DNA of 64,000 nucleotides. Origin: Streptosporangium lutulentum. GTDB lineage: Bacteria > Actinomycetota > Actinomycetes > Streptosporangiales > Streptosporangiaceae. The notes under the pieces were generated by a model. It saw only the letters and a list, made by a program, of their open reading frames with translations. It ran no database searches and was not told where the DNA came from. Positions 1 to 8,316 of this stretch are shown piece after piece. Each line of letters opens with the position of its first letter. Positions within the stretch are counted from its first letter, which is position 1. Where the stretch lies: positions 7,688,001-7,752,000 of the forward strand of contig NZ_JAUSQU010000001.1 of NCBI RefSeq assembly GCF_030811455.1. The letters are read 5' to 3'. Both the position numbers and the translations under genes were made by a program.

Positions 1-684
1 ACCCTGATCGGCCTGGTCATCCTCGTGATCCATGTCGGCTCCTACGACCGGGCCCCACTGGAGGAGCGGGCGGCTTTCGAGAGCGCCGACCCGGCCGTCC
101 TCGTCATGCCGGTCGTGGCGTTCTTCATCGGTTGTCTCGGCGCCCTGGCCATCACCACCGAGTTCTCGACCGGTTCCATAGCCTCCAGCCTGGTCGCGGT
201 CCCTCAGCGGCGGATGCTGCTGGCCGCCAAGGCCGTGGTGGTCACCTGCGTGGCATTCGCCTGCGGCGTGCTGTTCGCGGGCCTGTCGCAGGTCGCCGCC
301 ATGCTCATCCTGGGCGACCGGCCCGCGCCGCTCAATCCCTGGGTTCACTGGTGGGACGCGGTCCCTTCCGCCGCCGGTACGGCCGTCACCACCCTTGCCA
401 CCGGCCTCGTGGCACTGGGATTCGGAGCGGTCCTGCGGTCGGCGGCGGCGACGGTGGCGGTGATCGGGGCGCTCACCCTGGTGGTGCCGATGTTCGCGCA
501 CGTCCTGCCCGAGCCCGTCCACCTGTGGGTGGCCTCGGTGCTGATTCCCAACCTCGCTCCCCAGATCGCGGGCGCCGAGTCGGCGTATCTGCTGTCACCT
601 ACCGCGGCCACGGCGGTCCTGGCGTTCTATGTGGTCGTGGCACTGGGGGCGGCGAGCCTCGGTTTCTCTCACCGCGACTCGTGA
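1..684 (+). CDS. ABC-2 type transporter permease, 5' end outside window
   Basis: The reading frame is open to the left edge, so the true start lies upstream; a GTG at 25 is internal. The visible 227 residues are very hydrophobic, with about five membrane segments. A loop reading TTEFSTGSIASSL followed by PQRR and AAK matches the pattern seen in actinobacterial ABC-2 permeases, where a charged GTIR-like loop precedes RxxxLAAK. It would form the membrane part of an exporter whose ATPase is probably encoded upstream, out of view. The family call rests on hydropathy and this loop; the substrate is unknown. Confidence 0.6.
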   Translation, partial: TLIGLVILVIHVGSYDRAPLEERAAFESADPAVLVMPVVAFFIGCLGALAITTEFSTGSIASSLVAVPQRRMLLAAKAVVVTCVAFACGVLFAGLSQVAAMLILGDRPAPLNPWVHWWDAVPSAAGTAVTTLATGLVALGFGAVLRSAAATVAVIGALTLVVPMFAHVLPEPVHLWVASVLIPNLAPQIAGAESAYLLSPTAATAVLAFYVVVALGAASLGFSHRDS

Positions 685-685
685 T

Positions 686-754
686 TCATACGAGGTAGGA
701 GGCGACCCTCCAGACGGCTTCCACGATGTCCACGATGAGCCGGAGGTCCTCGGG
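686..754 (-). pseudogene. HepT (DUF86) N-terminal fragment
   Basis: The minus strand reads EDLRLIVDIVEAVWRVASYL and then V and a TGA stop. The N-terminus of the HepT-like protein at 22646 reads LYLVDIVEAARKIASYL. The DNA also matches over about 45 bases (690-733 against 22580-22623). No start codon, HEPN catalytic motif or partner gene remains. It is a relic of a DUF86 toxin gene, lying directly after the permease stop. Confidence 0.6.
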
Positions 755-798
755 ACCGGCCGGTACGACACCCGTTCGATGCACGCTACGGTCCATTC

Positions 799-1419
799 GT
801 GATCACCACCATGCATGACGTGCCGTACTTCGCCCAGTGGGAATCCCCGGAACTGATCCCCGAGATCGTCGATGGACGGATGTCCGCGGTGGACGACCCC
901 CGCTGGCCGGCGTCGGGAGCGGCTTCCCCCGAGGAGTACGCCTGGTGGGCGGGACGGATCTGCGGGATGGCGTGCTTGCGGATGGTGCTGGCGTTTCACG
1001 GCCTGCCGGTTCCGCCTCCCGTACCGCTCGCGGTCGAGTGCATGGAGCATGGCGGCTACGTCCGCGACGGCGATGGACTGCGGGGTCTCATCTATGCGCC
1101 GTTCGCCGAGTGGGTGGCCGGCAGATGGGACATCCCGGTGGAGGTGCGTCCGCAACTGACGATGGACGATGTGGCCGAAGAGGTTCACCGAGGACGGCTC
1201 GTGATGATCTCGGTGCACAAGTGGATCCGCCGGCCTGATCGCATGCCCTCGTCCAGGGGAGGTCATCTCGTCCTGGTGACAGGAGCCGGCCGAGATCATA
1301 TGACGCTGCACAATCCTTCGGGGATACCGGGCGAGACTCAGCGGCACACTTTGATGAAGAAGACCGATCTGGAGCGCTTCTTCGCCGGACGAGGCATCGT
1401 GATCGGCATGCCCTCGTAG
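799..1419 (+). CDS. C39-like cysteine peptidase family protein
   Basis: The 206-residue protein shows the layout of papain-like C39 proteins: Gln13 in the N-terminal VPYFAQW motif, a candidate catalytic Cys55 in CGMACLRMVL, a His in RGGHLVLVTG and an Asn in LHNPSG. There is no signal peptide, no C-terminal transporter domain and no bacteriocin precursor nearby, so a role in leader-peptide removal cannot be assumed. Starts are GTG 799 or ATG 811; neither has a strong ribosome site. It sits alone between a HepT relic and a MarR gene. The substrate is unknown. Confidence 0.6.
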   Translation: MITTMHDVPYFAQWESPELIPEIVDGRMSAVDDPRWPASGAASPEEYAWWAGRICGMACLRMVLAFHGLPVPPPVPLAVECMEHGGYVRDGDGLRGLIYAPFAEWVAGRWDIPVEVRPQLTMDDVAEEVHRGRLVMISVHKWIRRPDRMPSSRGGHLVLVTGAGRDHMTLHNPSGIPGETQRHTLMKKTDLERFFAGRGIVIGMPS

Positions 1420-1838
1420 TGATCTCCTCGTCTCCGCCGTGCCCGATCGTCGAGGAAGCCCCGGGTCGCCCGCTCGCCCGTGTGGCCCGAGCGGCGGGCG
1501 CGCGAGAGCGGCCCTCAGGTCACCCGCGCAGCGCGCGTCCCGCGGCTCGGGCCGCCAGGTGGCGCGGCGCACCGCCGCTTGATGCCCGCCGAGAGCGCCT
1601 GACGGGCGATTCGGCAGTGATTCGGTAGGTCACCGTTCTCGCCGTTCCTCCACGCGTAGGGCCGCGAGGATTTCGCCGCGCACGGTCTGAAGCTCGACCC
1701 GCGGATGGAGCCCCCGAACAATGCGGCCGGCTTGACCTGCGGCTTCGTCGTCGACATGCGCGGCAGCCACCGAAGCCCCCGCTGAAGGCTCCGGACTCTC
1801 CACCTCGGCGGGTCCTCTCCGGCGAGGACCCGCCCCCC
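1420..1838. other. Intergenic, no convincing gene
   Basis: About 420 bases without a supported gene. A short plus-strand frame ending near 1785 reads like protein (DFAAHGLKLDPRMEPPNNAA) but has a stop just upstream and no recognisable family; it could be a degraded gene end. Confidence 0.4.
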
Positions 1839-1875
1839 TGCTTCTTATGAAAAATAGCTATGTATCATAACTACT
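1839..1875 (+). promoter_or_regulatory. AT-rich promoter/operator of the MarR gene, possibly leaderless
   Basis: An AT-rich island in GC-rich DNA precedes the MarR ATG at 1876. TATCAT at 1862-1867 is a fair -10 element and would put the RNA start at or beside the ATG, consistent with the lack of a ribosome site. TATG-TAT-CATA (1858-1868) is a short dyad that could bind the regulator itself. No good -35 is visible. Confidence 0.4.
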
Positions 1876-2367
1876 ATGGAGGATCAGGACGTACGACGCT
1901 TCCGCGCGCAGATGAAGCTGCTTCAGCGGCGGCTCCGGCGTGAGATGCCTCCGGTGCGGGGTCTCTCGATGACCGCGCTGCGCGTCCTCGGGGCGGTGGC
2001 CCGGCTACCGGAGGAGTCGCAGCCGCGGCAGGTCGCCGACGAGCTGCAGATGACCAGCTCGAACGTCGCCGCGGCGCTGCGAGAGCTCGAAGAGGCCGGG
2101 TTCATCAGGCGCGAGAAGGACTCCGCCGACGCGCGCCGGGTGCTCCTGTTCCTCACCGGGTCCGGGGAGGCCCTGGTCGCCGACTTCCGCCGTGAGCGGG
2201 ACACCTGGCTCGGGCGTGCCATGGAGACCCTCCTCGACGAGGAGGAGCAGCGACTCCTGCTCGCCGCGGGCCATCTCATGCAGCGCCTCGCCGAGCCCGA
2301 CCAGGCGGTCCCCGTCGTCCCCAGACCGGTGGCACCCGCCGACGGCCCGCCCTCCGGCGAGTTATGA
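1876..2367 (+). CDS. MarR family transcriptional regulator
   Basis: A 163-residue winged-helix protein. The helix-turn-helix lies around residues 50-80 (PRQVADELQMTSSNVAAALR), followed by the wing (GFIRREKDSADARRVLLFLT) with the DxR pattern typical of MarR. The C-terminal helices would form the dimer interface. MarR proteins usually repress neighbouring efflux or detoxification genes until a small ligand binds. The two ABC exporter genes start 412 bases downstream on the same strand and are natural targets. The C-terminal 20 residues are Pro-rich and probably disordered. Confidence 0.85.
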   Translation: MEDQDVRRFRAQMKLLQRRLRREMPPVRGLSMTALRVLGAVARLPEESQPRQVADELQMTSSNVAAALRELEEAGFIRREKDSADARRVLLFLTGSGEALVADFRRERDTWLGRAMETLLDEEEQRLLLAAGHLMQRLAEPDQAVPVVPRPVAPADGPPSGEL

Positions 2368-2779
2368 GGCGCACCGTCTCGTGACGAGGCCTGCCCGGGA
2401 GCTCCCGGGACATGCCGCCGGGCACCGTACGGGCCCACCCCGCGCCCGGCTCGCGAGCGGTGCCGCCGCCTCGCCTCGCGCCCTGCCCCCCGGCCTCGCG
2501 CTCTGCGACGCCGTCGACCATCCCTTCCCCCGCTTGGAGAACCGCCACGAAGACCAGATTTCCGACCTGCTCGACAAAACCCGTCAGGCGGAGAAAGACG
2601 CTTGATCCCCGTCTTCACCGACAGGGATTCCATACACACCCCGAGGCGCGCATGAGGTTCGCGGTCCGCCGATCCGGACAACCCCCGCACATCTCCCCGT
2701 ACCGCCACAGCGGGCTCTGCCGCAGTAGCGGCGAGGCCGGACGGACCGAGCGGACGCCGCGTAGAGAACGGCTCCGCGG
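2368..2779. other. Spacer between MarR gene and ABC exporter
   Basis: About 410 bases. A plus-strand frame ending at 2605 has a protein-like last stretch (HPFPRLENRHEDQISDLLDK) but overlaps the MarR gene upstream and has no family match. I see no RNA gene or clear terminator. Confidence 0.3.
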
Positions 2780-4642
2780 GTGCTGACCGAACGGGAAGCG
2801 CGCCGCTACTCGGCGCCGAAGGCGGGGATCGATCCCGATCCCGGCAAGTCCTGGATGCGGCGCGCGCTGCCGGTGCTGCTGGCGCACAAGGGCATCTTCG
2901 CGACCTCGCTCATCCTGTCGTTCGCCGGGCTCGTCCTGCAGGTGCAGATACCCTCGCTGATCCAGCAGGCCATCGACCACTCGATCGTCGCCCACGAGCG
3001 CCCCCTGGAGGGCTACGTCTGGCCGATCATCGCATGCGCGGTGGCGGCCACCCTGGCGGCCTTCATCTCCCGATGGTTCCTGCTGCGCACCGCCTACGCG
3101 CTCGAGTACGACCTGCGCAACATCATGTACGAGCGGCTGACCCTGCTCTCGGCCTCCTTCTACGACCGGTCGCAGACCGGACAGCTCATCTCGCGGGCCA
3201 ACTCCGACATCAGGGCGCTGCAGCGCTATCTCGTCTTCGCCCCCGCGGTCTTCGTGCAGTGCGGCGTCGCCTTCGTGGCGTTCGGCTACATGCTGTCCAT
3301 CGACGTGCCGCTGGCCTTCGTCGCGATGGTCACAACGCCGTTCGTCTACATCCTCGCGGTCAGGATGCGCAGGGTCATGTTCCCGGTGTCGTGGCTGATC
3401 CAGGCGCGGCTCGCCGACGTGGCGACCATAGTCGACGAGAACATCAACGGCGCCCGGGTGGTCAAGTCCTTCGCCGCCGAGCAGAACCAGCTCTTCTCAC
3501 TGGCCAAGGCGGCCGACAGGGTGCGCTGGGGCTACACCAAGGACGCCGACCTGCGCGCCCGCTGGACGCCGTCCGTGCAGAACCTGCCCCGGGTCGGGCT
3601 GGCCCTGGTGCTGCTGTTCGGCGGCTACATGGTGATCCAGGGCCGGATCGAGGTCGGCGCGATCCTCGCGTTCAACTCCTACCTGCTGATGGTGCAGGCC
3701 CCGTTCCAGCAGCTCGGCATGGTGATCATGCTCGGGCAGCGAGCCGCCGCCTCGGCCGGGCGGGTCTACGACATCATCGACGAGCAGCCGGAGATCGTGG
3801 ACGCTCCGGGCACCCCGGATCTCGTGGTCGGCTCCAGCGAGATCGTCTTCGACTCGGTGGACTTCGCCTACGGCGACGGCCCGCCCGTGCTGCGCGACTT
3901 CAGCATGAGCCTGCGTCCCGGCGAGACGGTGGCCCTGGTGGGCCGCACGGGCTCCGGCAAGAGCACGGTGGCCAGGTTGCTGGCCCGGTTCTACGACGTG
4001 GACGCCGGCGCGATCCTGATCGACGGGCAGGACGTCCGGCAGGTCAGCACCGGCAGCCTGCGCCGCGCCGTCGGGGTGGTCTTCGAGGAGCCGTTCCTCT
4101 TCTCGATCTCCGTGGCCGACAACATCGCGTACGGCCTCCCCGACGCGCCCCGGAACGAGATCGAGGCCGCGGCCACCGCGGCCGGCGCCGACCGATTCAT
4201 CCGCGACCTCGAGGACGGCTATGACACGGTCATCGGGGAGCGCGGCTACACGCTGTCGGGCGGCCAGCGGCAACGGGTGGCGATCGCCCGGGCACTGCTG
4301 CCCAACCCGCCCGTCATGATCCTCGACGACGCGACCAGCGCCATCGACGTCGACACCGAGCAGCGCATCCACCACGCCCTGCACGGTCTGCTGGCCGGCC
4401 GCACCACGCTGGTGATCGCCCATCGGCTGTCGACGATAACCCTGGCCGACCGGGTGGTGCTGCTCGAGGACGGCGCGGCCGTCGCGGAGGGCAGCCACGA
4501 GGACCTGATGGCCACCAACCCGCTGTACCGGGAGGTACTGGATGAGGTGACGGACAAGGAGATCGAGGATGACATGGCCGACATGAGTGGGGCGCCGCGG
4601 GCCCAGGAGCCTGCCGGCGGCCAGATCGAGGTGCGGCCATGA
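2780..4642 (+). CDS. ABC exporter half-transporter with degenerate ATP site
   Basis: The 620-residue protein has a six-helix exporter domain (about residues 30-330) fused to an ATPase domain: Walker A GRTGSGKST, signature LSGGQRQR, Walker B VMILDDATSAID and H-loop IAHRLST. The residue after the Walker B Asp is Asp rather than catalytic Glu, and the Q-loop reads FEEPFLF, with Glu in place of Gln. This is the usual state of the degenerate subunit in heterodimeric multidrug exporters such as TM287/288 or BmrCD. The GTG start at 2780 is the only reasonable one. Its last four bases overlap the next gene (ATGA), so the pair is translationally coupled. Substrate unknown; drug or lipid export is likely. 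Confidence 0.9.
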   Translation: MLTEREARRYSAPKAGIDPDPGKSWMRRALPVLLAHKGIFATSLILSFAGLVLQVQIPSLIQQAIDHSIVAHERPLEGYVWPIIACAVAATLAAFISRWFLLRTAYALEYDLRNIMYERLTLLSASFYDRSQTGQLISRANSDIRALQRYLVFAPAVFVQCGVAFVAFGYMLSIDVPLAFVAMVTTPFVYILAVRMRRVMFPVSWLIQARLADVATIVDENINGARVVKSFAAEQNQLFSLAKAADRVRWGYTKDADLRARWTPSVQNLPRVGLALVLLFGGYMVIQGRIEVGAILAFNSYLLMVQAPFQQLGMVIMLGQRAAASAGRVYDIIDEQPEIVDAPGTPDLVVGSSEIVFDSVDFAYGDGPPVLRDFSMSLRPGETVALVGRTGSGKSTVARLLARFYDVDAGAILIDGQDVRQVSTGSLRRAVGVVFEEPFLFSISVADNIAYGLPDAPRNEIEAAATAAGADRFIRDLEDGYDTVIGERGYTLSGGQRQRVAIARALLPNPPVMILDDATSAIDVDTEQRIHHALHGLLAGRTTLVIAHRLSTITLADRVVLLEDGAAVAEGSHEDLMATNPLYREVLDEVTDKEIEDDMADMSGAPRAQEPAGGQIEVRP

Positions 4643-6552
4643 CCATGATGGGCGGGGGCTCGGTGTTCGGAGGCGCGGGCAACGCCCCCGGCCTGCCGTT
4701 CGCCGGGGTGCCCCAGGAGATGCAGGCCGGCGTCGACGCCCTCATCGCCGACGAACCGCAACACCTCACCGAACCGGTGGTCTTCAGCCATCGGCGCGGT
4801 GAGCGGGATCGGCGTCCGCTGACCCTGCGCAGGCTGCTCGCCCGGCACAAGCGCAGCCTGGTCGCCGCGCTCGCGCTGGTCGCCGTCGAGTCCGCCACTC
4901 TGCAGGCGGGGCCGAAGCTCACCCAGGTCGGCATCGACGACGGCATCCTCAAGCACAGCATGACCGTCGTGGTGACGGTGGCGCTGATCTACCTGGCCTC
5001 GGTGGGGCTCACCGGGCTGGCCTCGGCCGCCCGGGTCAGGGTCACCGGCAGGCTGGCCGCCTGGGTGATGCACGACCTGCGAATCACCGTCTTCACCCAC
5101 CTGCAGCGCCTGTCGATGGGTTTCTTCACCGCTGAGAAGGCCGGCGTCCTGATGACCAGGATGACCAGCGACGTCGAGAACCTCCAGCAGCTCGTACAGG
5201 ACGGCCTGGCGCAGTTCGCGATCCAGGGCCTCACCATGGTCGTGGTGACCGCGGTGCTGTTCGGCTACAACGTCAAGCTGGCACTGATCACGGTGGTCGT
5301 CATCGTGCCCGTGCTCACGGCGCTGTCCCTGTGGTTCCGGCACGCCTCCAACATCGGCTACTCCCGGGCCCGCGACGGCATCTCCGCGACCCTCGCCGAC
5401 CTGTCCGAGTCGCTGCACGGCATCTCCCAGGTGCGGGCGAGCGACCGCCGGAGCCGCAACATCCTCGCCCACCGCAAGGTGGTCGGCCAGTACCGCGACG
5501 CCAACGACGACACCGCGCTGATCAACGGCATCTACGGGCCGAGCACCCAGCTCGTCGGCTTCCTCGGCCAGGCGATGATCCTCGCCGTCAGCGGCCACAT
5601 GGTGCTGCGCCACGAGCTGACCGTCGGCGAGCTGATCGCGTTCTCGCTCTACCTGAACTCGTTCTTCGCGCCCATCCAGCAGCTCGTACAGCTCTACAAC
5701 GTCTACCAGCAGGGTCAGTCGTCGGTGACCAAGCTGCGGGAGCTGCTGGACACCGAGCCGACCGTCGCCGAGTCGCCGGACGCCGCGGAACTGCCGCCCG
5801 TCCGCGGCGAGCTCCTCTTCGAGGACGTCGGCTTCGGCTACCTCGAAGACCGGCCGGTGCTGTCGGGGGTGAACCTGAGGGTCCGGGCCGGCGAGACGAT
5901 CGCGCTGGTCGGGCCGACCGGCGCGGGCAAGTCCACGCTGGCCCGGCTGATCGTCCGCTTCTACGACCCGACCGGCGGGCGGGTGCTGATCGACGGCCAC
6001 GACCTGCGCGACCTGAGCATCACCTCGCTGCGCCGCCAGCTCGGCGTCGTCCCGCAGGAGCCGTTCCTGTTCGGCGGGACCATCCGCGACAACGTCTCCT
6101 TCGGCCGGCCGGAGGCGACCGACGAGGAGGTCTGGGAGGCGATCCGGGCGACCGGGCTGGAGAGCCTGGTCGAGCGGATGCCGGAGGGCATCGACACGGT
6201 GGTGCACGAGCGGGGCCAGTCGCTGTCCTCCGGAGAGCGCCAGCTGCTGGCGCTCGCGCGCGCCTTCCTGGTGCGCCCGCGGGTGCTGGTGCTGGACGAG
6301 GCCACCTCCAACCTGGACCTGCAGTCGGAGAGCCGCATCGAGGCGGCGCTGGACGCACTGCTCGAAGGCCGCACCGCCGTCCTCGTGGCGCACCGCCTGT
6401 CCACGGCCATGAAGGCCGACCGCATCGCGGTGGTGGACGACGGGAGGGTCATCGAGGTGGGCGGTCACGACGAGCTGGTCGCGGCGGGGGGCCGGTACGC
6501 GGACATGTTCGCCACCTGGTCGCGGCACGGCGGGGCGCCGCACGAGCCCTGA
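4639..6552 (+). CDS. ABC exporter half-transporter with catalytic ATP site
   Basis: The 637-residue partner of the preceding gene. The membrane domain spans about residues 65-360. The ATPase domain has Walker A GPTGAGKST, a normal Q-loop (VVPQEPFLF), a deviant signature (LSSGERQ), Walker B VLVLDEATSNLD with the catalytic Glu, and H-loop VAHRLST. Its good Walker B combined with the partner's good LSGGQ gives one working site. Its deviant signature combined with the partner's Asp gives the degenerate site. An N-terminal extension of about 60 residues is polar. No clear terminator was seen before the convergent gene at 6653. Confidence 0.9.
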   Translation: MTMMGGGSVFGGAGNAPGLPFAGVPQEMQAGVDALIADEPQHLTEPVVFSHRRGERDRRPLTLRRLLARHKRSLVAALALVAVESATLQAGPKLTQVGIDDGILKHSMTVVVTVALIYLASVGLTGLASAARVRVTGRLAAWVMHDLRITVFTHLQRLSMGFFTAEKAGVLMTRMTSDVENLQQLVQDGLAQFAIQGLTMVVVTAVLFGYNVKLALITVVVIVPVLTALSLWFRHASNIGYSRARDGISATLADLSESLHGISQVRASDRRSRNILAHRKVVGQYRDANDDTALINGIYGPSTQLVGFLGQAMILAVSGHMVLRHELTVGELIAFSLYLNSFFAPIQQLVQLYNVYQQGQSSVTKLRELLDTEPTVAESPDAAELPPVRGELLFEDVGFGYLEDRPVLSGVNLRVRAGETIALVGPTGAGKSTLARLIVRFYDPTGGRVLIDGHDLRDLSITSLRRQLGVVPQEPFLFGGTIRDNVSFGRPEATDEEVWEAIRATGLESLVERMPEGIDTVVHERGQSLSSGERQLLALARAFLVRPRVLVLDEATSNLDLQSESRIEAALDALLEGRTAVLVAHRLSTAMKADRIAVVDDGRVIEVGGHDELVAAGGRYADMFATWSRHGGAPHEP

Positions 6553-6652
6553 CGCGACCGCCCCCGACCGGCACGGCACCTGGCGGCGCCTCCGCACCCG
6601 TCATGCTCGATGTGCGGCACGGTTGCCGTCCTCATCCCGGGCCGGTCGGGCG

Positions 6653-7159
6653 TCACCTGCTGTAATTCTTCCCGGGGGGCTTACCGGGGACCGGCTTGGC
6701 GATGAGAGCGACAGGAATGAAGAAGAGGATCTGACTGATCGCCAGGGTGAGCGTCCACAGCGCCTTGTCGTCGTAGTGGGCGGATGCCTTGGCGTACAAC
6801 TCGTCGGGGACGCGCTCCCCGGACTGGTTCGGGGTGAGGACGGCCTCCACGAGCTCCAGCGCGACCCGTTCGGCGTCGGTGAAGTAGGGCGCGTCCTGCC
6901 AGGACGCCACGGCGGTGATGCGTTCCTCCGTCTCCCCGGCCTTGCGGAGGAGGCCGGTTTGCCGGACGGTGTGGTACGTGCTGCCGGCGATCTGCCCGGC
7001 GCGCAGTTGCACCAGGTTGACGGTGGCCTGCGGAATCGAACCGTTCAGGGTGGCCTTGAGCATGGCTCCGGCGATCTGCGCCAGCTCGGGGAAAAACGTG
7101 GTGGGGTCGGGCAGACGCGACCGGAGGTTGTCGTGCTCGGTTGTCATGGGCGTGGACAT
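6653..7159 (-). CDS. Carboxymuconolactone decarboxylase-like protein lacking active cysteines
   Basis: The 168-residue protein follows the AhpD/carboxymuconolactone decarboxylase fold: a helical lead, RAGQIAGSTYHTVRQ, then the ERI-AV-W---P-FTDAERVALELVEA segment typical of the family. The usual CxxCxxxH redox centre (normally GCxYCxxxH) is replaced: both cysteines and the His are missing at GSTYHTVRQ. The protein probably lacks peroxidase or reductase chemistry. ATG 7159 is chosen because AGAAGGG lies about 10 bases upstream. The DoxX-like gene at 7439-7792 is on the same strand upstream. Confidence 0.75.
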   Translation of the reverse strand: MSTPMTTEHDNLRSRLPDPTTFFPELAQIAGAMLKATLNGSIPQATVNLVQLRAGQIAGSTYHTVRQTGLLRKAGETEERITAVASWQDAPYFTDAERVALELVEAVLTPNQSGERVPDELYAKASAHYDDKALWTLTLAISQILFFIPVALIAKPVPGKPPGKNYSR

Positions 7160-7395
7160 GGCGAGGTTTCCCTTCTTGATCTCTGCGGTGGTCTTGGGGC
7201 TTGCGCCCTGGGGGATCGGTCTTCCATCACGAGGTGACCGGCCGCGGGGACGATCACGCGTTCCGGCACGGGCGTGGCGGCGATCCGCATCCCGGCCGGA
7301 GGCCGCCGGGCTTTCCCGCGTGCTTTCCCGAGTGCTGGACGGTGTCTCGGTGGTCCGACGAGACGACCGCCGAGAACGTGAGGCGACGCGTCGAT
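7143..7395 (-). repeat. Leader region, copy 1 of a diverged duplication
   Basis: The DNA around the start of the 6653-7159 gene and its upstream region recurs in worn form at 7930-8040. Shared blocks include TCTGCGGTG-like leader sequence with the pre-start stretch that would read TAEI-KG-LAM, and GTCCGACGA further upstream followed by AGGCGACGCG. Confidence 0.45.
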
Positions 7396-7438
7396 CGTCA
7401 TGCCGCGACGGCCGGGTGAGTGAGCCTGTCTCCACGGA

Positions 7439-7792
7439 TCACCACCAGTGGTGGACCAGGTTCACGGCAAGTGCGGCCACCGAGGTGACGAGGAATCCGG
7501 CCCAGTTCACGAGCGTGCGGGAACCCACCCGCAGGTGCGCGAGGAGCGCGCCGATGAAGTACAGCACGAGGCCGGAGGCGGCGAGTGTCCCCAGCATCGG
7601 TATGGCGAACCCGCCCAGCAGCCCCAACGAGCCCGCCGCCAGCAACATGCCCAGCACCGGTGCCCACGACCGCGGCAAGCGCTTCATGTCCAGCTGAGCC
7701 TTGGGGAATTCGTGGCCGATCAGGTAGACGACGGCGGCGCTGCCGTTCAGTACCGAGGCGAAGATGGTGACCGTGACATAGACGGCGAACAT
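7439..7792 (-). CDS. DoxX-like small membrane protein
   Basis: A 117-residue protein with four predicted membrane helices (about residues 4-24, 46-66, 70-88, 95-113), the length and layout of DoxX-like (DoxX_2) proteins. An internal PKAQLDMKRLPRSW loop lies between helices 1 and 2, as in that family. A strong AGGAGG-type ribosome site lies just upstream of ATG 7792. Actinobacterial relatives are often encoded next to small regulators or carboxymuconolactone-decarboxylase-like proteins, as here. The biochemical role is unknown. Confidence 0.65.
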   Translation of the reverse strand: MFAVYVTVTIFASVLNGSAAVVYLIGHEFPKAQLDMKRLPRSWAPVLGMLLAAGSLGLLGGFAIPMLGTLAASGLVLYFIGALLAHLRVGSRTLVNWAGFLVTSVAALAVNLVHHWW

Positions 7793-7929
7793 GAGTCCTC
7801 CCTGGTGATCGTTCGCTTCAAGGACTTCCGTCGAGAAAGCCGGCCGGTGCGTCGTCGACCGCTGCGCGACTTCGGCAGGCGGCGTGAGGTACGACGGCCA
7901 CCTGAGCGTGTGCGAGGGGACGGTGCGCG

Positions 7930-8040
7930 CGTGGGCATGGCGAGGTCCCCCTTCTCGATCTCAGCGGTGTTCGAGCCTTGCGGCCCGGTGTCCCAGTAGT
8001 CCGACGAAACAGCCACGGGGAATGTCAGGCGACGCGCCGG
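7930..8040 (-). repeat. Leader region, copy 2 (degenerate, no gene attached)
   Basis: This stretch resembles the leader of the 6653-7159 gene: it reads TAEIEKGDLAM on the minus strand where the intact leader reads TAEIKKGNLAM, but the following codons lose all similarity. It also carries GTCCGACGAAACAGC and AGGCGACGCG, matching 7340-7390. It looks like the remains of a duplicated gene whose body has been lost. The rest of 7793-8240 holds no supported gene. Confidence 0.45.
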
Positions 8041-8244
8041 CCTCGCGAAATCCGGTGCGCTGTCTCGTCGAACCGATGAGGACGGCTGCGACGGAGAGCC
8101 GTCGACGCCATGCCCCCATCCGGACCTGAGCGCGATCACGAGCGAGCGGCGCCAGCTGACCGATCTCGCGTGCCGGCCGGATGGGCTCTTCGAGAAGAAC
8201 GGATCGGGCGCGGCGAGGGCGCGGATCGCACCCCCGGGGCCATG

Positions 8245-8256
8245 TGACTTTTGTCA
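8245..8256. promoter_or_regulatory. TGAC-TTTT-GTCA dyad upstream of ABC/two-component operon
   Basis: A perfect 4-base inverted repeat with a 4-base spacer lies 60 bases before the ATPase start. It is a plausible binding site for the LuxR-type response regulator encoded at the end of the same operon, which would make the operon self-regulated. This is inference. Confidence 0.4.
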
Positions 8257-8271
8257 GCCCGAGGGCACGAC

Positions 8272-8310
8272 AACATTCACTAACGCCGCGAGCTGCGCGT
8301 TTCTAATGTT
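8272..8310 (+). promoter_or_regulatory. Nested dyad directly before the ABC ATPase start
   Basis: AACATT (8272-8277) pairs with AATGTT (8305-8310), and inside it AACGC (8282-8286) pairs with GCGTT (8297-8301). The structure ends 6 bases before ATG 8317 and abuts the GAGG ribosome site (8311-8314). It could be a protein operator or an RNA hairpin controlling translation. Confidence 0.45.
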
Positions 8311-8316
8311 GAGGAC

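Noticed and set aside
799..1419. C39-like gene as part of a bacteriocin export system
   Set aside because: No precursor peptide or C39-ABC transporter is adjacent, and the ABC genes at 2780-6552 have no peptidase domain.
1666..1785. Short plus-strand frame reading DFAAHGLKLDPRMEPPNNAA
   Set aside because: Protein-like but preceded by a stop, no start and no recognised family.
2500..2605. Frame end reading HPFPRLENRHEDQISDLLDK
   Set aside because: Only about 35 residues look natural, the upstream part overlaps the MarR gene, and no homologue came to mind.
4246..6597. A 783-codon open frame on the minus strand
   Set aside because: Antisense to the two ABC exporter genes, with the His/Arg/Asp-rich composition of a shadow frame.
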